Assembly: GCF_003286085.1 (NCBI RefSeq)
Contig: NW_020825294.1
Span: forward strand, 13,290,501-13,354,500
Reading direction: 5' to 3'
DNA from: Drosophila persimilis
Lineage: Eukaryota; Arthropoda; Insecta; Diptera; Drosophilidae
DNA length: 64,000 bases
Position numbers and translations under genes: made by a program
Part shown: positions 9,985-20,700 of the stretch, in pieces
How positions within the stretch are numbered: the stretch's first letter is position 1
Layout of the letters: every line of letters begins with the position of its first letter
The notes under the pieces: model-generated
What the model saw: the letters and a program-made list of their open reading frames with translations, nothing else
What the model was told of the DNA's origin: nothing
Database searches by the model: none

Positions 9985-11101
9985 AGCTGCTTTGCTTAAT
10001 GTAGTCGGAGCGAGCGCCAGCGGGCATTTGAAGGAAATAAGGGCATAACCGGATTGGATGATACTCTTTGGAGCAGAGATCGGTTTGCTCCCAAAGCTCT
10101 AATGTCTTTGGTAGCATAGCGGAAATGAGGTACACTAAAACTCCGTCAGCGAAAACGCTGTCTGTGGAGACCTCGGAGTGGGTGAGTTTTGTGAGGCACT
10201 TATGGACGGCCCTCTGGAGCTCTTTTAGCGCTGCTGCTGACTCGGTACGGATTTTGGGCAGACTGAAAAGGATCTTCAGCTGGGCCTTGAGTATCAGCCT
10301 CTTGTTTTGGAAACGCTCACGGAGGGCGTTCCATGCGGACGCGAAACCCTCGTTCGTAAGTGGATCCTGTGCCACTATGTCGTGGGCTTCACCGCTGGTC
10401 TTTTTGTTGAGGTGGAACAGTTTTTCCACTGGATCCAACCTTGGGTTTTCTATGTAGATGGCGGTGAACAGGTCTCGGAACGTGGGCCACTGCTGGTAGT
10501 CCCCACTGAAAACTTCAGTGTCACATGGAGGGAGGCGGCAACCGCCGGAAGTCGGCACTTGAACGGCCAGTTGCGGCGTGTGAGGGACAGTCGGGGGCTC
10601 GAGCTGATCGTTCAGTTCGGCCAGGCATTGCGCGTAGACCGTGTAGCAGTCATCGTACATCTCTTGGACATCAGCTACACCCTCTGGATCCTCTTCCGCC
10701 ATCGTCACCGAACAGGTCGCGAACTCCACGTCCACTTTTGCCCACAGGCTTCGGAGTTGTTCTCGATGGACTTGGGAGAGCGAGCGGGTTGGTGTGTTAG
10801 CATCTGGAGCGCTGAGCTTCTGGTCGAAGCGGGTCAATCTGCTTGCAGCCAAGACACACTTAGACTGTGCGGAACTGGCGGCCATAGTGCTAGGAGCCGT
10901 GCGAGGGACTCCCGAGGGGAGCAACAAAACCTCGAAGCCATGTGGTGCGTGAGCCCTGGACGTGGTCGGACCTCGCTCAGCTGGGGCCGGACGGGAAGAT
11001 GTGGGCGTAGCGACTGAGCCGTTGGAGCTGGGTGGATGGGTCAAACTCAGCGAACTCACCCGCTTAAACTTCTTGCGAGATTTCTTCTCAACAGTGGGCA
11101 T
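9899..11101 (-). CDS. BEL/Pao Gag (DUF1759-type capsid)
   Basis: This 400-residue frame begins with ATG at 11,101 and a basic N-terminus (MPTVEKKSRKKFKR), followed by a Ser/Pro-rich segment. The middle holds the DUF1759-type BEL capsid: LPPCDTEVFSGDYQQWPTF, then FRDLFTAIY, VEKLFHLNKKTSGEA and AWNALRERFQNKRLI. The last roughly 30 residues (after about 9,990) are out of frame with the zinc knuckle, so the native C-terminus is lost. Open frames on the plus strand over the same bases are shadows. Confidence 0.82.
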   Translation of the reverse strand: MPTVEKKSRKKFKRVSSLSLTHPPSSNGSVATPTSSRPAPAERGPTTSRAHAPHGFEVLLLPSGVPRTAPSTMAASSAQSKCVLAASRLTRFDQKLSAPDANTPTRSLSQVHREQLRSLWAKVDVEFATCSVTMAEEDPEGVADVQEMYDDCYTVYAQCLAELNDQLEPPTVPHTPQLAVQVPTSGGCRLPPCDTEVFSGDYQQWPTFRDLFTAIYIENPRLDPVEKLFHLNKKTSGEAHDIVAQDPLTNEGFASAWNALRERFQNKRLILKAQLKILFSLPKIRTESAAALKELQRAVHKCLTKLTHSEVSTDSVFADGVLVYLISAMLPKTLELWEQTDLCSKEYHPIRLCPYFLQMPAGARSDYIKQSSFAWPPDTSMPKRPQLHNLWRPAPYASTP

Positions 11102-12270
11102 GTTTTGCTGATGGATCTGCGATAACGCGTATTAGAGTCGCAAAGGTAGGTGAGCGGAAATTGCGACGTGGAAGTTCAGAACTACGAACCGTGGATATGT
11201 GGTTTTGGTGGAATTTATTGCGAGTATTTAAATTATGGAAGTAGTACACCGTGGCCGGAATATATAGATATAAATACTACGATCAACAAACAAATGTCTA
11301 ACCAAGAACGAAAATTGAGGATGGACGATAATATTGAGGCACGAGGTACCAATATACCAATGTATAGAGTCGGTTGAAAACAATATACTCTCGAAATGCA
11401 GGGTAGCGCGTCACTTGGCATTCCGTTACGGTCAAGCGCGGCACCGAAAAATATTCTCCCAACAACTACAACGCAGGCAAACGGTGGAGAAGCGAAAGCG
11501 AAAAGAAAAACGAAAAGAATGCACCGCTGCTGCTGCTTGTATGTGTGTATGTATGGCTGTAAGTGCTATGTACCGCGGCTTGGGTTGAAGAGATGTCAAA
11601 CAACGGGTAAAACGGTGGATAACCGTTTTATATACAATATGTATATTATATAGATGTGCAAGAATATGCTAATTTAAAATGCGTACGTATAGATATGTAA
11701 GATAAATACATATGTATGGATCGTTATTTTTTAGTAATATAATTAGTTAAATAAGGAGGCGCAGTGATTTGTTATTTTATTTCCTTATAAAACCGACAAA
11801 CTATGGAACGTTGAGCATGCACGGAATAAACAACAAAAATAATTGCAAGAATATGCCTTTATGTTTATCGCCAGCCGCTTGGATTGCGTTGCGATGTGTA
11901 CATACATGTATGTATGTATGTTAGCAACGAAAGCTCAGCTGGTAGCTGGGAGAGGTAAGAATATTATTTACACTGGATCGGAAGCTGAACGCAGGAGTTA
12001 GCTCGGATCAAATTAAACCTTTGGAGAAGTAGAAGGCCACAACCGTTGGCAGAACGAGGTATGGTTTAATTTGGAGCTAGAGCGAGAAATAAATACATGG
12101 TTCATATGTATACATATACATACATATGCCACGGGAACTCGGACTGGGATGGAAAACTCGCACAAAATCACTGCACTGTTGTTAGGCACAATCGAAGAGT
12201 ACTTATCTTGAACTTGGAGCGATCCGCCGATGCTGGCTGGGGTGAGCTTCTCCTTATGGGGAAGGCGAAG
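11102..12270 (-). other. 5' leader of the BEL element, no ORF
   Basis: About 1.2 kb between the primer site and the gag ATG. It is AT-rich with CATATGTATG-type and TATATA runs and has no credible coding frame. Long leaders are usual in this group. Nothing else is recognised. Confidence 0.6.
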
Positions 12271-12288
12271 ATCCGGCTCGAAGGACCA
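12271..12288 (-). other. Primer binding site, tRNA-Tyr type
   Basis: The plus strand reads ATCCGGCTCGAAGGACCA, which equals the 3' end of eukaryotic tRNA-Tyr with CCA. The minus strand of the element is therefore complementary to that tRNA. It lies one base from the LTR. Confidence 0.8.
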
Positions 12289-12289
12289 A

Positions 12290-12596
12290 TGTTTGTAGTG
12301 GGGCGGATCGAGGTTCAATTATCCAACGGCGAGGTGTATGTTCCAGTTTAAACTCCGATGGGTAGTTATGTAGTTCATGTAGTTATTGGGTATTCGCGCG
12401 GTATGTCGACAGGTTGAAGCGGGGGTGAAAACGTAACTAACTAACTCTATGCCTTATGAAGCTTTTGCTGCCGTGAGCGCCGAATGGATCGTGGATTGTG
12501 GATCCGAGCGCCCCTCCGAGCGCGCGAGAGCGAGTTGGGACAGGGGCGCACGGAGTTGGCACAGTGCGCGGAAATTGTTTACTGCTGGCCTGAACA
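12290..12596 (-). repeat. 5' LTR of the BEL element
   Basis: 307 bp, TGTTCAGG to CTACAAACA on the minus strand, nearly the same as the left copy apart from two short deletions. A T-rich stretch of the DINE target (TTT) is found at both outer edges and is compatible with a short target duplication. Confidence 0.82.
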
Positions 12597-12868
12597 TTTA
12601 GTTTTCTCGAATCTTCAATATTGTGGATGCAACAGATTTTCGTCCTTTGTGTAGGCGGAACGGGGTGGGGAAAAATTTTGAGATATACGTTTTATAGTGA
12701 GATCTAACAGGAGTGCGGATACTAAATTTGGTTACTTCAGCGTTAATAGTCTCTGAGATTTGTGGATGCCCCAGATTTTCGTCCTTTGCGGGGGCGGAAG
12801 GGGGTGTGGCGAAATTTTGAAACAAACTCGTTAAGGTCCGATATCTTAGGAGTGTGTATACCAAATTT
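12597..12868 (+). repeat. DINE-1-like fragment, right part
   Basis: It continues the fragment broken at 8,261. It runs from TTTAGTTTTCTCGAATC to ATACCAAATTTGGG and then meets integrase sequence of the surrounding gypsy element. Both outer ends of this fragment are truncated, so it did not arrive as a complete repeat or was trimmed later. Confidence 0.7.
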
Positions 12869-13978
12869 GGGAAAACTTGTATCGGCACATTCCTTACCGG
12901 GCAGGGAGCGAAGAAGTCGCCTCGTGGAAATTATGTGTGCCGAAAGATGCCTGGGAAAGGGTTTTAAGGAAAGCCACGATAACCAGGAAGCAAGCCACGC
13001 AGGCGGAAGGAGAACCGCGGCACGGGTGGCGGCAATATATTACTGGCCAGGGATGTACAGGGACGTTAGGGCCTACGTGCGGAAGTGTGAGCTATGTCTT
13101 TGTTTTAAGCCAAGTCAGCTACAAGCAGCAGGGGAAATGTTGACACAGGTGCCGGAAGAACCGTGGGCAACGGTGTGCGCTGACTTTGTGGGTCCCCTGC
13201 CGAGGTCGAAGCATGGGAACTCGATGCTGTTGGTGCTAGTGGATCGATTCTCAAAGTGGACCGAGTTGGTGCCGCTGAGGAAGGCCACGGCCGAGGCATT
13301 AATAAAGGCCTGTCGAGAGCGCATAATAGACCGTTTTGGGGCGCCCAAAGTCTTCATTACGGACAATGGGGTGCAGTTTACAAGCAGGACATTTAAAAGA
13401 TTCCTGGAGCAGCTAGGAGTTCGTCACCAGTTTACGGCGCCATACACGCCGCAAGAGAATCCGACAGAGCGAACGATCAGAACGGTAAAGACCATGATAG
13501 CCCAGTTCACCGAGGGTGATCAAAGGTGTTGGGACGAAAAATGGCCGGAGCTGATGCTGGCCATGAATTCGGGAGTGTCGGATGCAACGGCGTTCGTGGT
13601 GCAAGGAAGGGAACCCCGGCTGCCAAAGGCCCCATATGACGAGGAGACGGTAGGCACGGGACAAGGCACAGAGACGCCGGATGAAAATGCGAAGAAATTA
13701 AAGGAGCTGTTTCAGTTGGTTCGACGCAACTTGGAAAGGGCAGCCCAGGATCAGGCCAGGCATTACAACCTGAGAAGAAGACCGTGGAGACCCAAAGTGG
13801 GAGAGGTCGTATGGGCTTTGTCCCGAAGCTGGCACCAAGGTACGATGGGCCATACCGGATAGAGGACTTTATATCCCCAGTTATCTGCCACCTAAGAAAG
13901 GAGGGCGACAGGAAGAGGACAACGGCACACATACGAGATCTGAAACCCCAACCCGAGGAGCGAGAGACACAGGGGTGA
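12869..13978 (+). pseudogene. Integrase, Osvaldo-like element
   Basis: The H2C2 zinc domain comes first (HDNQEASHAGG ... IYYWPGMYRDV ... CELC). The DDE core follows: ATVCADFVGPLP, ITDNGVQFTSRTF, and the glutamate in ENPTERTIRTVK. A C-terminal domain ends near 13,862. The frame then shifts, and the GPY-type tail (YDGPYRIEDF ... AHIRDLKP) continues in 13,784-13,978. The upstream frame is fused by chance to DINE sequence (from 12,762), so the true start is lost with the rest of pol. GC content is high, unlike the AT-rich errantivirus. Confidence 0.83.
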
Positions 13979-13984
13979 AGGGGA

Positions 13985-14685
13985 ATGGCTATAATGGGTC
14001 GCTCTAAAGGGTCACGCAGGACCAGGAACGGTAGAGTGCCACGCAGTGTGGGCCTCGGGGCCCGCCCCGTGCGAAGCCCAGAAAGAGGCAGGCGCCCGGG
14101 TGTGGAAGGAGACTCCACGCGGCAGCAACAGCAGGGACCCGCGGAGGAGGGTCCCCCCTCCCCACGACCGCAGCGGCAGAAATGGCGACGGCGGAGGCGG
14201 AGACGGCAGACCCCAGCGGGACGGCGGCGGCAGAGACGCGGACTGCAGAGACGGCGACGGCGGCAGCAGAGACGCGGACCGCGGAAACGGCGACGGCGGC
14301 CCAGAGAGTGGCGACAATGACGGCGACGGCCGAGGCAGCAGTGGAACCCGCGGAGGTCGAGGCGTGGGAGCGCGGACCGTGGGTGCGGCCCGCACCGGAG
14401 AGGTCAACGGCGGCCGAGCGCCCGGTTCTGAAGCGGCAGGCCTCGTGCCCGGAGCCGCGTGTAGGACCGAAGCGGCCGGCCCTGCAGCGGCAGAGCTCGG
14501 CACCGGCAGCCACGGTCCACTGGATAGCGATCCCGCGGGAGGAGTGGCCAGTGTCGGTGATCCGCGCACAAACCCAAATCCGCCTCGTGGGGAGGAGGGT
14601 GAAGAAGCTGGTGAGCGAGCGGGGTACCCGGTACCGCATTGCGATGACGGCCGCGCGCACGGAGGTGTTCTGTGAGCAGAAGTAA
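13985..14685 (+). other. Post-integrase GC-rich low-complexity ORF region
   Basis: Two or three overlapping open frames follow integrase. The most protein-like is 14,182-14,685. It starts as an Ala/Thr/Glu repeat (AETATAAAETRTAETATAA), becomes a more complex sequence (PVLKRQASCPEPRVGPKRP, then VHWIAIPREEWPVSVIRAQT) and ends FCEQK before a poly-A-rich stretch. The repeat comes from a GCGGAGACGGC-type microsatellite. No envelope signal peptide or membrane segment is visible. It may be a third ORF of this family or a C-terminal extension of pol. Function is unknown. Confidence 0.45.
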
Positions 14686-15047
14686 CAAAAAAAAAAGGAA
14701 GAAAAAAAAGAGCAAGAGGAAACTAAGGAAAAAAACAAAAAAACAAACGGAAAACTAGAAGGAAAGAAAATGAATAAAGAGAAGGCGAAAAAGAAAAGAA
14801 GAGGAATACTTACTTGGGGGAATATCGAGTGAATCGCATAAACGCCCCTACACCTTATCGATAGGCAGGAAGTCAGCCCCAGCCAGAAAATTGCAAGGGC
14901 TGGCAGCGCCGCCCGAGCAATATCGCCAGAGGGCGCCAGGGCGGCCGTGATCCCAGGTGCAATAAAGAGCGCGAGCGAAATAGGGCCGTTTGAATTGGGA
15001 AGGCACACTCCGTCGCGAGGTCGCGGAAAACGGGAGTATTCCGCTAC
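14686..15047 (+). other. 3' untranslated part of the Osvaldo-like element
   Basis: Contains A/G-rich runs (for example GGAAGAAAAAAAAGAGC) and a GC-rich part. No coding frame of note. Confidence 0.5.
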
Positions 15048-15064
15048 GGGAAGAAAGAGGGGGG
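15048..15064 (+). other. Polypurine tract, Osvaldo-like element
   Basis: GGGAAGAAAGAGGGGGG lies directly before the TGTGGGGAACC start of the 3' LTR. Confidence 0.82.
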
Positions 15065-16148
15065 TGTGGGGAACCGCGGTTCCCACAGGCCGAATTCGAC
15101 CAAAGCACAGCCGGATAAGGCTGTGGAACGGCCGGATAAAGGCTGTGGAACGGCCGGATAAAGGCTGATGGCTGGCCGGATAAGGCGAAGGTCAGTCCTG
15201 ATACCCACGGATATCCGGATGCGGCGAAGAGGCCAAGGGCCCCGAGAGGAGAAGTGTCCCGCTCTCAGAGAGAGAGAGAGACACGCGAGAGGCAGAGGAG
15301 ACGGCGGGATCGGGCCGGCAGTGATCCGACGCATGACCAAATAAGGGCATGGGATCACGCCACCGGCCAGGTCCCGTTACGAAGGCCGTGGAAGCCAGGA
15401 GACGGCGATGGATAGTTTACGCCGAGCCGGGGCCCGTAAAGGCGGGGTTATAAAAGGAGGCTGCGGCGACGAAGCGATCTCTTTTTCGTGGATAAGTGAT
15501 CGTGCGCGCACGTTAAAACCCCGCCGAAACGTAAGAGTGATACCCGGTACGGTTCGAAGAAGTGCAGTGAAGTGAATACAGCAACAGGAAGACAGGCCCC
15601 GCCTGCCCCCAGAGTAGTGTTGTGTTGCTCATGAGTGAGTGAACAAAAAAGAGTTGTTCACTTAAGTGAGCTTGTTCTTTTTTGCTCACTTGTTCTTTGT
15701 TGTTCACTTGTTCATTTGTGTTCACTTGTTCTCTACTCACTTTTTGCGCAATTTTGCACCTCATATTTACATTTACTTCACACTTTTTGTATTACCGGCA
15801 AAGCTGTTTACTCTTTCAAAAATTCAGTATGCGCTAATTCGAAAGTATACTGAAATTTGGAACCATCTGTGCATGAATAGTGAACAACTGAGAGAGCAAG
15901 TCAGCAACTGAGCAAGTGAGCAACTGAACAAGTGAGCAACTGAGCAAGTGAGCAAGTGAGTAACTGAGCAATCTAAGAGAGCAAGTGCGCAATATGAACA
16001 TGTTCACTAAAATGAGCAATGTTTACCCAACACTACCCCAGAGTGAGTTCAAGTTAAGATCCACATTCCACAGCTGCGGAAGCTAAGAGGGGAGTGCGAG
16101 ACGTAGAGTGCGGATTTGAATGGCGGGCCAAAGCAATAGAGGAGGTCA
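15065..16148 (+). repeat. 3' LTR of the Osvaldo-like element, interrupted and 3'-truncated
   Basis: It copies the left LTR from its first base through the tandem repeats and the TATAAAAG box (15,449-15,456). After GCCCCCAGAG it is interrupted by a MITE (15,615-16,035), then resumes and stops at GAGGTCA, about 270 bp before the end seen in the left LTR. DINE sequence follows directly, so a deletion removed the LTR end, its AATAAA and part of the flank. Confidence 0.82.
15615..16035. mobile_element. hAT-type MITE, 421 bp
   Basis: The ends are inverted repeats TAGTGTTG ... CAACACTA, fitting the YARNG rule for hAT termini. They are flanked by a perfect 8-bp duplication CCCCAGAG (15,607-15,614 and 16,036-16,043). 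The undisturbed site in the left LTR has a single copy. The interior holds repeated TGAGCAAG/TGAGCAAC motifs on the right arm and the matching GTTCACTTGTTC motifs on the left arm, so the whole element can fold back. It has no coding capacity. Confidence 0.85.
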
Positions 16149-16296
16149 GACGGACAGACAGACATGACTCAATCGACTCGGCTATTGATGCTGATCAAGA
16201 ATATATATACTTTATGGGGTCGGAAACGATTCCTTCTGGATCCACTTTTACCACAAATCTAATATACCCCAATACTCATTTTGAGTATCGGGTATA
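16149..16296 (+). repeat. DINE-1-like element, 3' end
   Basis: From GACGGACAGACAGACATG to the terminal palindrome ACTCATTTTGAGTATCGGGT. It is the far end of the repeat broken at 5,913. The middle part of the repeat (about 550 bp) is missing. Confidence 0.65.
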
Positions 16297-16329
16297 AAAA
16301 GACCGACACAAAGAAAAAACAAGCCTCGT

Positions 16330-17434
16330 TTGTAACCAGTTACATGTTTATTTCTAAATAAAATAATTTCTTATAAATACAATTCCTATTTGTCTATTAT
16401 ACTACGCTTACTTTAAATTCACATATAAATTGACCGTTCATTATCCTATGCATTGTCTTAAACAAGTTACGAAATAAAAATAAGGAACACATCAAAGAAA
16501 CAAAAAATGAGAACATAACCATTGAACTGAACATTTTGAATAAATCATAAGTCTTTTATAATGATATTCATTTTATATTCAGCCTTGATATAAATTCTAA
16601 CCAAAAACTGAAAACATTTTGCGATTGCAAAAATTTTTCACATTTTCAAACGTTGTCTCTAGACAATCCAATCATAATGTATGAGTTTGCAGTTTCTTAT
16701 AATTGTGCCAATGAAGAAACGTGCGGCCAGGCGAAGTTATTGAATCCAATGAAAAAATATAATGTGGACATCTATCACTGTAGATATAATCTAAATACGT
16801 TATGTTTCAGAGCTGCAGGAGGGAATGTTCTTAGTTCCATTATCTTAACTGTTTATTTTAATGAAATGCTTAACATTCTGATATGCAAAACTATGTTATA
16901 ATATTATAAATTAAACATAAACTAAGAAAGCTTTGTTATGGATAAAAAAACAAATTTTGCAATATGGAAATTTTTTAATCGTCGGCTGATCTACGACAGG
17001 TTCGTAGAATACTGGTAGAAGTTTAGAGCCAAATCGAATCTCAATTTTTTTACGACTATTTAATTGTCATACGAATGTACATATGTACTTTTTACATATA
17101 TATTGGTTCAGTGCAGCCTGTCCAATTGATTTCAAATTATATATATATTGAAGATTAATACACTTAATTTACATATGTATGGATATGCTATATTATCTAA
17201 GTAAATGCAACAATGTAATACTTGGGTTCCTAGATAGTTGTATATATGTAATTATTTATTTGTGCTAGTAAAATAGCTAAATGCTTTAAATTGCACACCG
17301 TTCAATGATATTTTCGTTCCGTGATAATTTACAGAGAACTGTCTGAATCGAATTTTTTTTAATTGTAAGTTTATATGTCGTCAGCGATTTAATTTGAGGT
17401 CGTAATATATGAATTAAGACATTCTTGATTTGCA
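16330..17434 (-). other. Probable 3' UTR of the Dscam gene
   Basis: AT-rich sequence after the TAA at 17,435-17,437. On the minus strand an AATAAA lies near the complement of 16,349-16,354, shortly before DINE sequence begins at 16,296. A cleavage site near 16,330 is inferred. A plus-strand ORF in the interval (16,653-16,901) shows no family features. Confidence 0.45.
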
Positions 17435-17703
17435 TTAAAATTTCGATATATGCTCGCGACTATTGGGAGATGCTATTTTTTTTGTTGCATTGGCTGTTAA
17501 TGGATTTGCTGTAGTCACTATTAATGGTATCTTTATGTCATTTCCGGTTGGGTATACTGCTGGGCATATTTGAATGTTGGGCTGCGCCTTGCCCAAATGT
17601 ATATGAGTAAGTCTGTCGCTGGCTAAATTCCGTTGGTGGTGGTCACCTTTACTTTTATGGCGGGTCAAAGAAGCAGTAGTCGGTGGGCATGGGGTCCAGG
17701 CAC
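17435..17703 (-). CDS. Dscam terminal exon (end of cytoplasmic tail)
   Basis: A TATTTGCAG acceptor precedes GTGCCTGGACC. Its first two bases complete the glycine codon begun by the exon ending at 37,454 (phase 1 to phase 1). The frame then runs 89 residues to TAA. Sequence: GAWTPCPPTTASLTRHKSKG at the start, ending ANATKKIASPNSREHISKF. It is the only good candidate found for the end of the tail. Assignment rests on phase, the splice signal and open frame, not on a recognised motif. Confidence 0.68.
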
Positions 17704-20700
17704 CTGCAAATATATATAACATTTTATAATCTGTCTGTTTCTATGCAACCTTGTCCCGCAGTTTTAAGTGATCTGGCTTTGATTATACTGCATTTAAGTC
17801 GAATCGATAGACTAGTCTAAGTGTATTTTGGTCTGTTGGTTACGCGCACATTTTTCCTCAGTATCTTCCAATAGATGCATATTTTCTGGTCTTATGTACC
17901 TTGGTCCGTTATCCTTGTCCCTTGCCTATTTTAATGCCGTGCTCGAGTTAAGACTAGTTTAGGGAGGCTTGAAGTTGCGAGCTGATGAGAGCCGACTTCG
18001 AACGTGATCGTAGGTGAGTGTGAGTGAGAGGTAAATGTCATAAGATGGAAGAACCTGAACCTGAAACTGCGACAAGTAACATTCATTGCCACGGGAACTA
18101 TATGTGTGATAGGTATAAGTGGGCTGCCTTTGGTGCTAAAGGAAATATTTTTTATATGCGGCCGGATGAATTCTCAAGCATATATGGAATTGGTAGAAAG
18201 TAAAACTATTATATTTTCTGAGCATTTCCATGGTAATCAATGGACATTGTACAGTATAATGCGCAGAGCCATGTTGCCATGATTTTCTATGACTAAAATA
18301 TACCGTTGTAGAAGTTTCCGGTAATCAGTCTGGAGTAAATCCAATTAAGGATCTGTGGGGCATACTTGCAGTAAAAGTGTATTCTTGTACAAGCCAATAC
18401 TATAACAAGGACTTAAAACAAGCTATAGTTGCAGAATGGGCCAAGATTGAGCTATCAACTTTACAAAACTTGACAGGTTCGTTGACCCGTAGGGCGCAGA
18501 AGCTGCAGGACCATACGGGCAATTTAGTTAACAAGTTAATTTTTCTAAACACTTTTTCCTTGAAAATATTTTTCCACACATCCGGAACGAAGGCACACGA
18601 GGACGATCAGCTCGAGTAGAGTAATAACCGACACGCGAGAGACGGCAGAAAGGCGACCCACAGTGATCTGGCCGACGGCCAAGATAGAGAAATGCATAGA
18701 GTAGAAATGCTTTGAAAAGTATACAGACAGGAACATAAATGATCCAATAAAACTACCATATAAAAGACTTCCCTCTCTCCTTGCCTTTCACATGGTCGGA
18801 GCCCCGAGCATATGTCCGTCGCTTCCCTCTCTATTCCACCCTCATAGGCCTAACTCCCTCGCCCCGATCCTGACGATCCAGTGGGGCCAAAAAGAGGTGT
18901 TAAAGAGTTTTATAGGCGCCTGGAATCGGACTTCCATCAGTTGCGGGGTTGCGTCAGTTAAATCGATATAAACTTAAGTAAAGGAATATTTAAAGAACAA
19001 ATACAACAAATTCTCGGGAAAAATCGGCGATTTCTGTTTTTTTTAAATCAAGTTAAAGTTGAATTACTGTAAAAAATAGGAGGTACTAATGAATCCATTT
19101 ACTCAATATTTAACAGAAAGACACAGAAAAACACAGAAAGACCAAAAAAAAGCCTCGATGAGTGTTCAGATTATACAAGAAAGTGAAAACAAAGAATTGC
19201 ATCCTTACACCGCTGAAGAGGCTTTGCACCTGTTTTTGGATTTTTTGAATGTCTAAGAAAACAAATGTAATATTACGGAATTGATTAATCCAGCATAGCG
19301 TGAACATTCTGCCTGGATATAACAAATTTAGAGTAGCTACTGATGGCAGTGCCGGATCACAAAATAGTCACGTCTGAATCAGCAAAACTACAATTTCAAG
19401 TGCCTGTGGATCACTGAAGTGGTTTGAAAGAGTAACGTATAAAAAAAAAGGTATAAATACTGGGATCCACAAAAAGGGAACATTTGGAAAAGTACCAAGA
19501 AGGGATATTGGTCTCCCTATGTTATTCAACTTTGGCGCCTCAATTCAAGTTAAAAGGTAAACGAAGTAGAGCGGTTTTTTTTTCTGTTTTTTGAGTTGAA
19601 ACTTTAATAATTACGGCGTCAATTCGAAAATGGAGGATTCTCAAGTTTAACGCTGTACTGGGGGTCTCAGACTGTGCAGATCTAGCCTCGGTCTCTTGGA
19701 AGAAAAACTGTTGGCGAAGACAGACGTGCTATTTTTGTCCAGTCCAAGTATAAAGAAAAAAAAGAGGAATAAAAACCGGGAAAAGATCTTAATAGCTGAA
19801 TACAGCAAAAAGAAAGAAATATTGTGCGTTTATAAAGTAAAAGTGTGTTAAGTGCCAATTTCAATTGGTATGTATTTCAGCGTCGCTAATATACACCACA
19901 TACACTCGTGGCGTAGGGTAGTGCTTTTTTTATTGTAGGAAATTAATTTTTCAGATTGGCGGTTAAAATTCGGGCAATCGTTTGGGTACCTGTCTGAACC
20001 CCAATACGAAAGCTTGCAACAACAATTTCCCCGATATTAGGGCCTCCGCCCGCGACAAGAGACTTATGCTCCTCGCCCAACTACAGCTCCGTACCAAAAA
20101 TTCCCAGCGCTAGGCCGAGCAGCACAAAGCGGGAGGCTTAAAAGATCGGCTCATCAGTCGCTTTGCGGGCGCGAGCCCCTTATGTGTCACGGACCCGCGA
20201 TATATTGGAGGCCGTCCAATTCTGCGGAAATTATTAAAGCTGTGTAAACGGTCAACCAATTTCTACCCGAAATATAGATCTGGGTCTAGACCTATTTCGT
20301 TTCCCCGTACGAAGTGCCGAGGAGTGCCCAGATGTGAAGCCGGCGGCAACGACTGTCGTTTTTTTTTTTTTTTATCCATCAGTGTAACCGCTGATTCCTA
20401 TTTTATGTTATAGAGTCATTAGTGTAATTAGCTTAGTAAATTTCTTTTGGTTGTGTTTTAAATTCTGTTCGGAAGAAATAGCAAGTGGAATGTGTGACAG
20501 GGCGAAAGTGAACAACGGTTAACACGCAGAGGAGAGCGTGAGTTTTTTTTTGTAAAATTATTTCTCCAGCTTTCCTTTTAGGAACGTTGCCGCAGTCCAT
20601 GGAAGCGCTTTCATCGCTGTTTCAACGCATTTATTAAAACAAATCAAGGAAGGCCGTAAGTGATCCCAAAACATAAAGATAAAATATTGGAGTTTGTTTG

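Larger units (their letters stand above)
8262..12596 (-). mobile_element. BEL/Pao LTR retrotransposon without pol
   Basis: Direct repeats at 8,262-8,611 and 12,290-12,596 read TGTTCAGG ... CTACAAACA on the minus strand and are its LTRs. A tRNA-Tyr-type primer site adjoins the right LTR and a polypurine tract adjoins the left one. The interior (minus strand) codes for a BEL-type gag, a zinc-knuckle/aspartic protease region and a second small zinc-binding ORF. No reverse transcriptase, RNase H or integrase is present, so it could move only with proteins supplied by another copy. It sits inside a DINE fragment. Confidence 0.82.
5914..16148 (+). mobile_element. Osvaldo/Ulysses-like Ty3/gypsy LTR retrotransposon, defective composite
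   Basis: Two long LTRs of the same sequence (5,914-6,811 and 15,065-16,148) flank a gypsy interior. A tRNA-Lys-type primer site sits at 6,812 and a polypurine tract at 15,048-15,064. Remnants of gag with zinc knuckles, protease and integrase are present, but the reverse transcriptase and RNase H part of pol is absent. In its place is a DINE fragment that itself carries a BEL element. The right LTR contains a MITE and has lost its last roughly 270 bp. Low-complexity GC-rich coding sequence follows integrase. The clade label comes from the long LTRs and tRNA-Lys primer and is tentative. Confidence 0.75.

Noticed and set aside
10307..11017. Plus-strand open frame of 236 codons
   Set aside because: Antisense to the BEL gag, which has clear capsid and protease motifs; no domain character of its own.
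14004..15086. Minus-strand open frame of 360 codons opposite the Osvaldo-like post-integrase region
   Set aside because: GC-rich microsatellite is open in several frames on both strands; composition is repetitive and the frame crosses the polypurine tract into the LTR.
15890..15990. Repeated GAGCAAGTGAGCAACTGA units considered as a CRISPR-like array
   Set aside because: Eukaryotic setting, units are contiguous without spacers and lie inside a hAT-type MITE.
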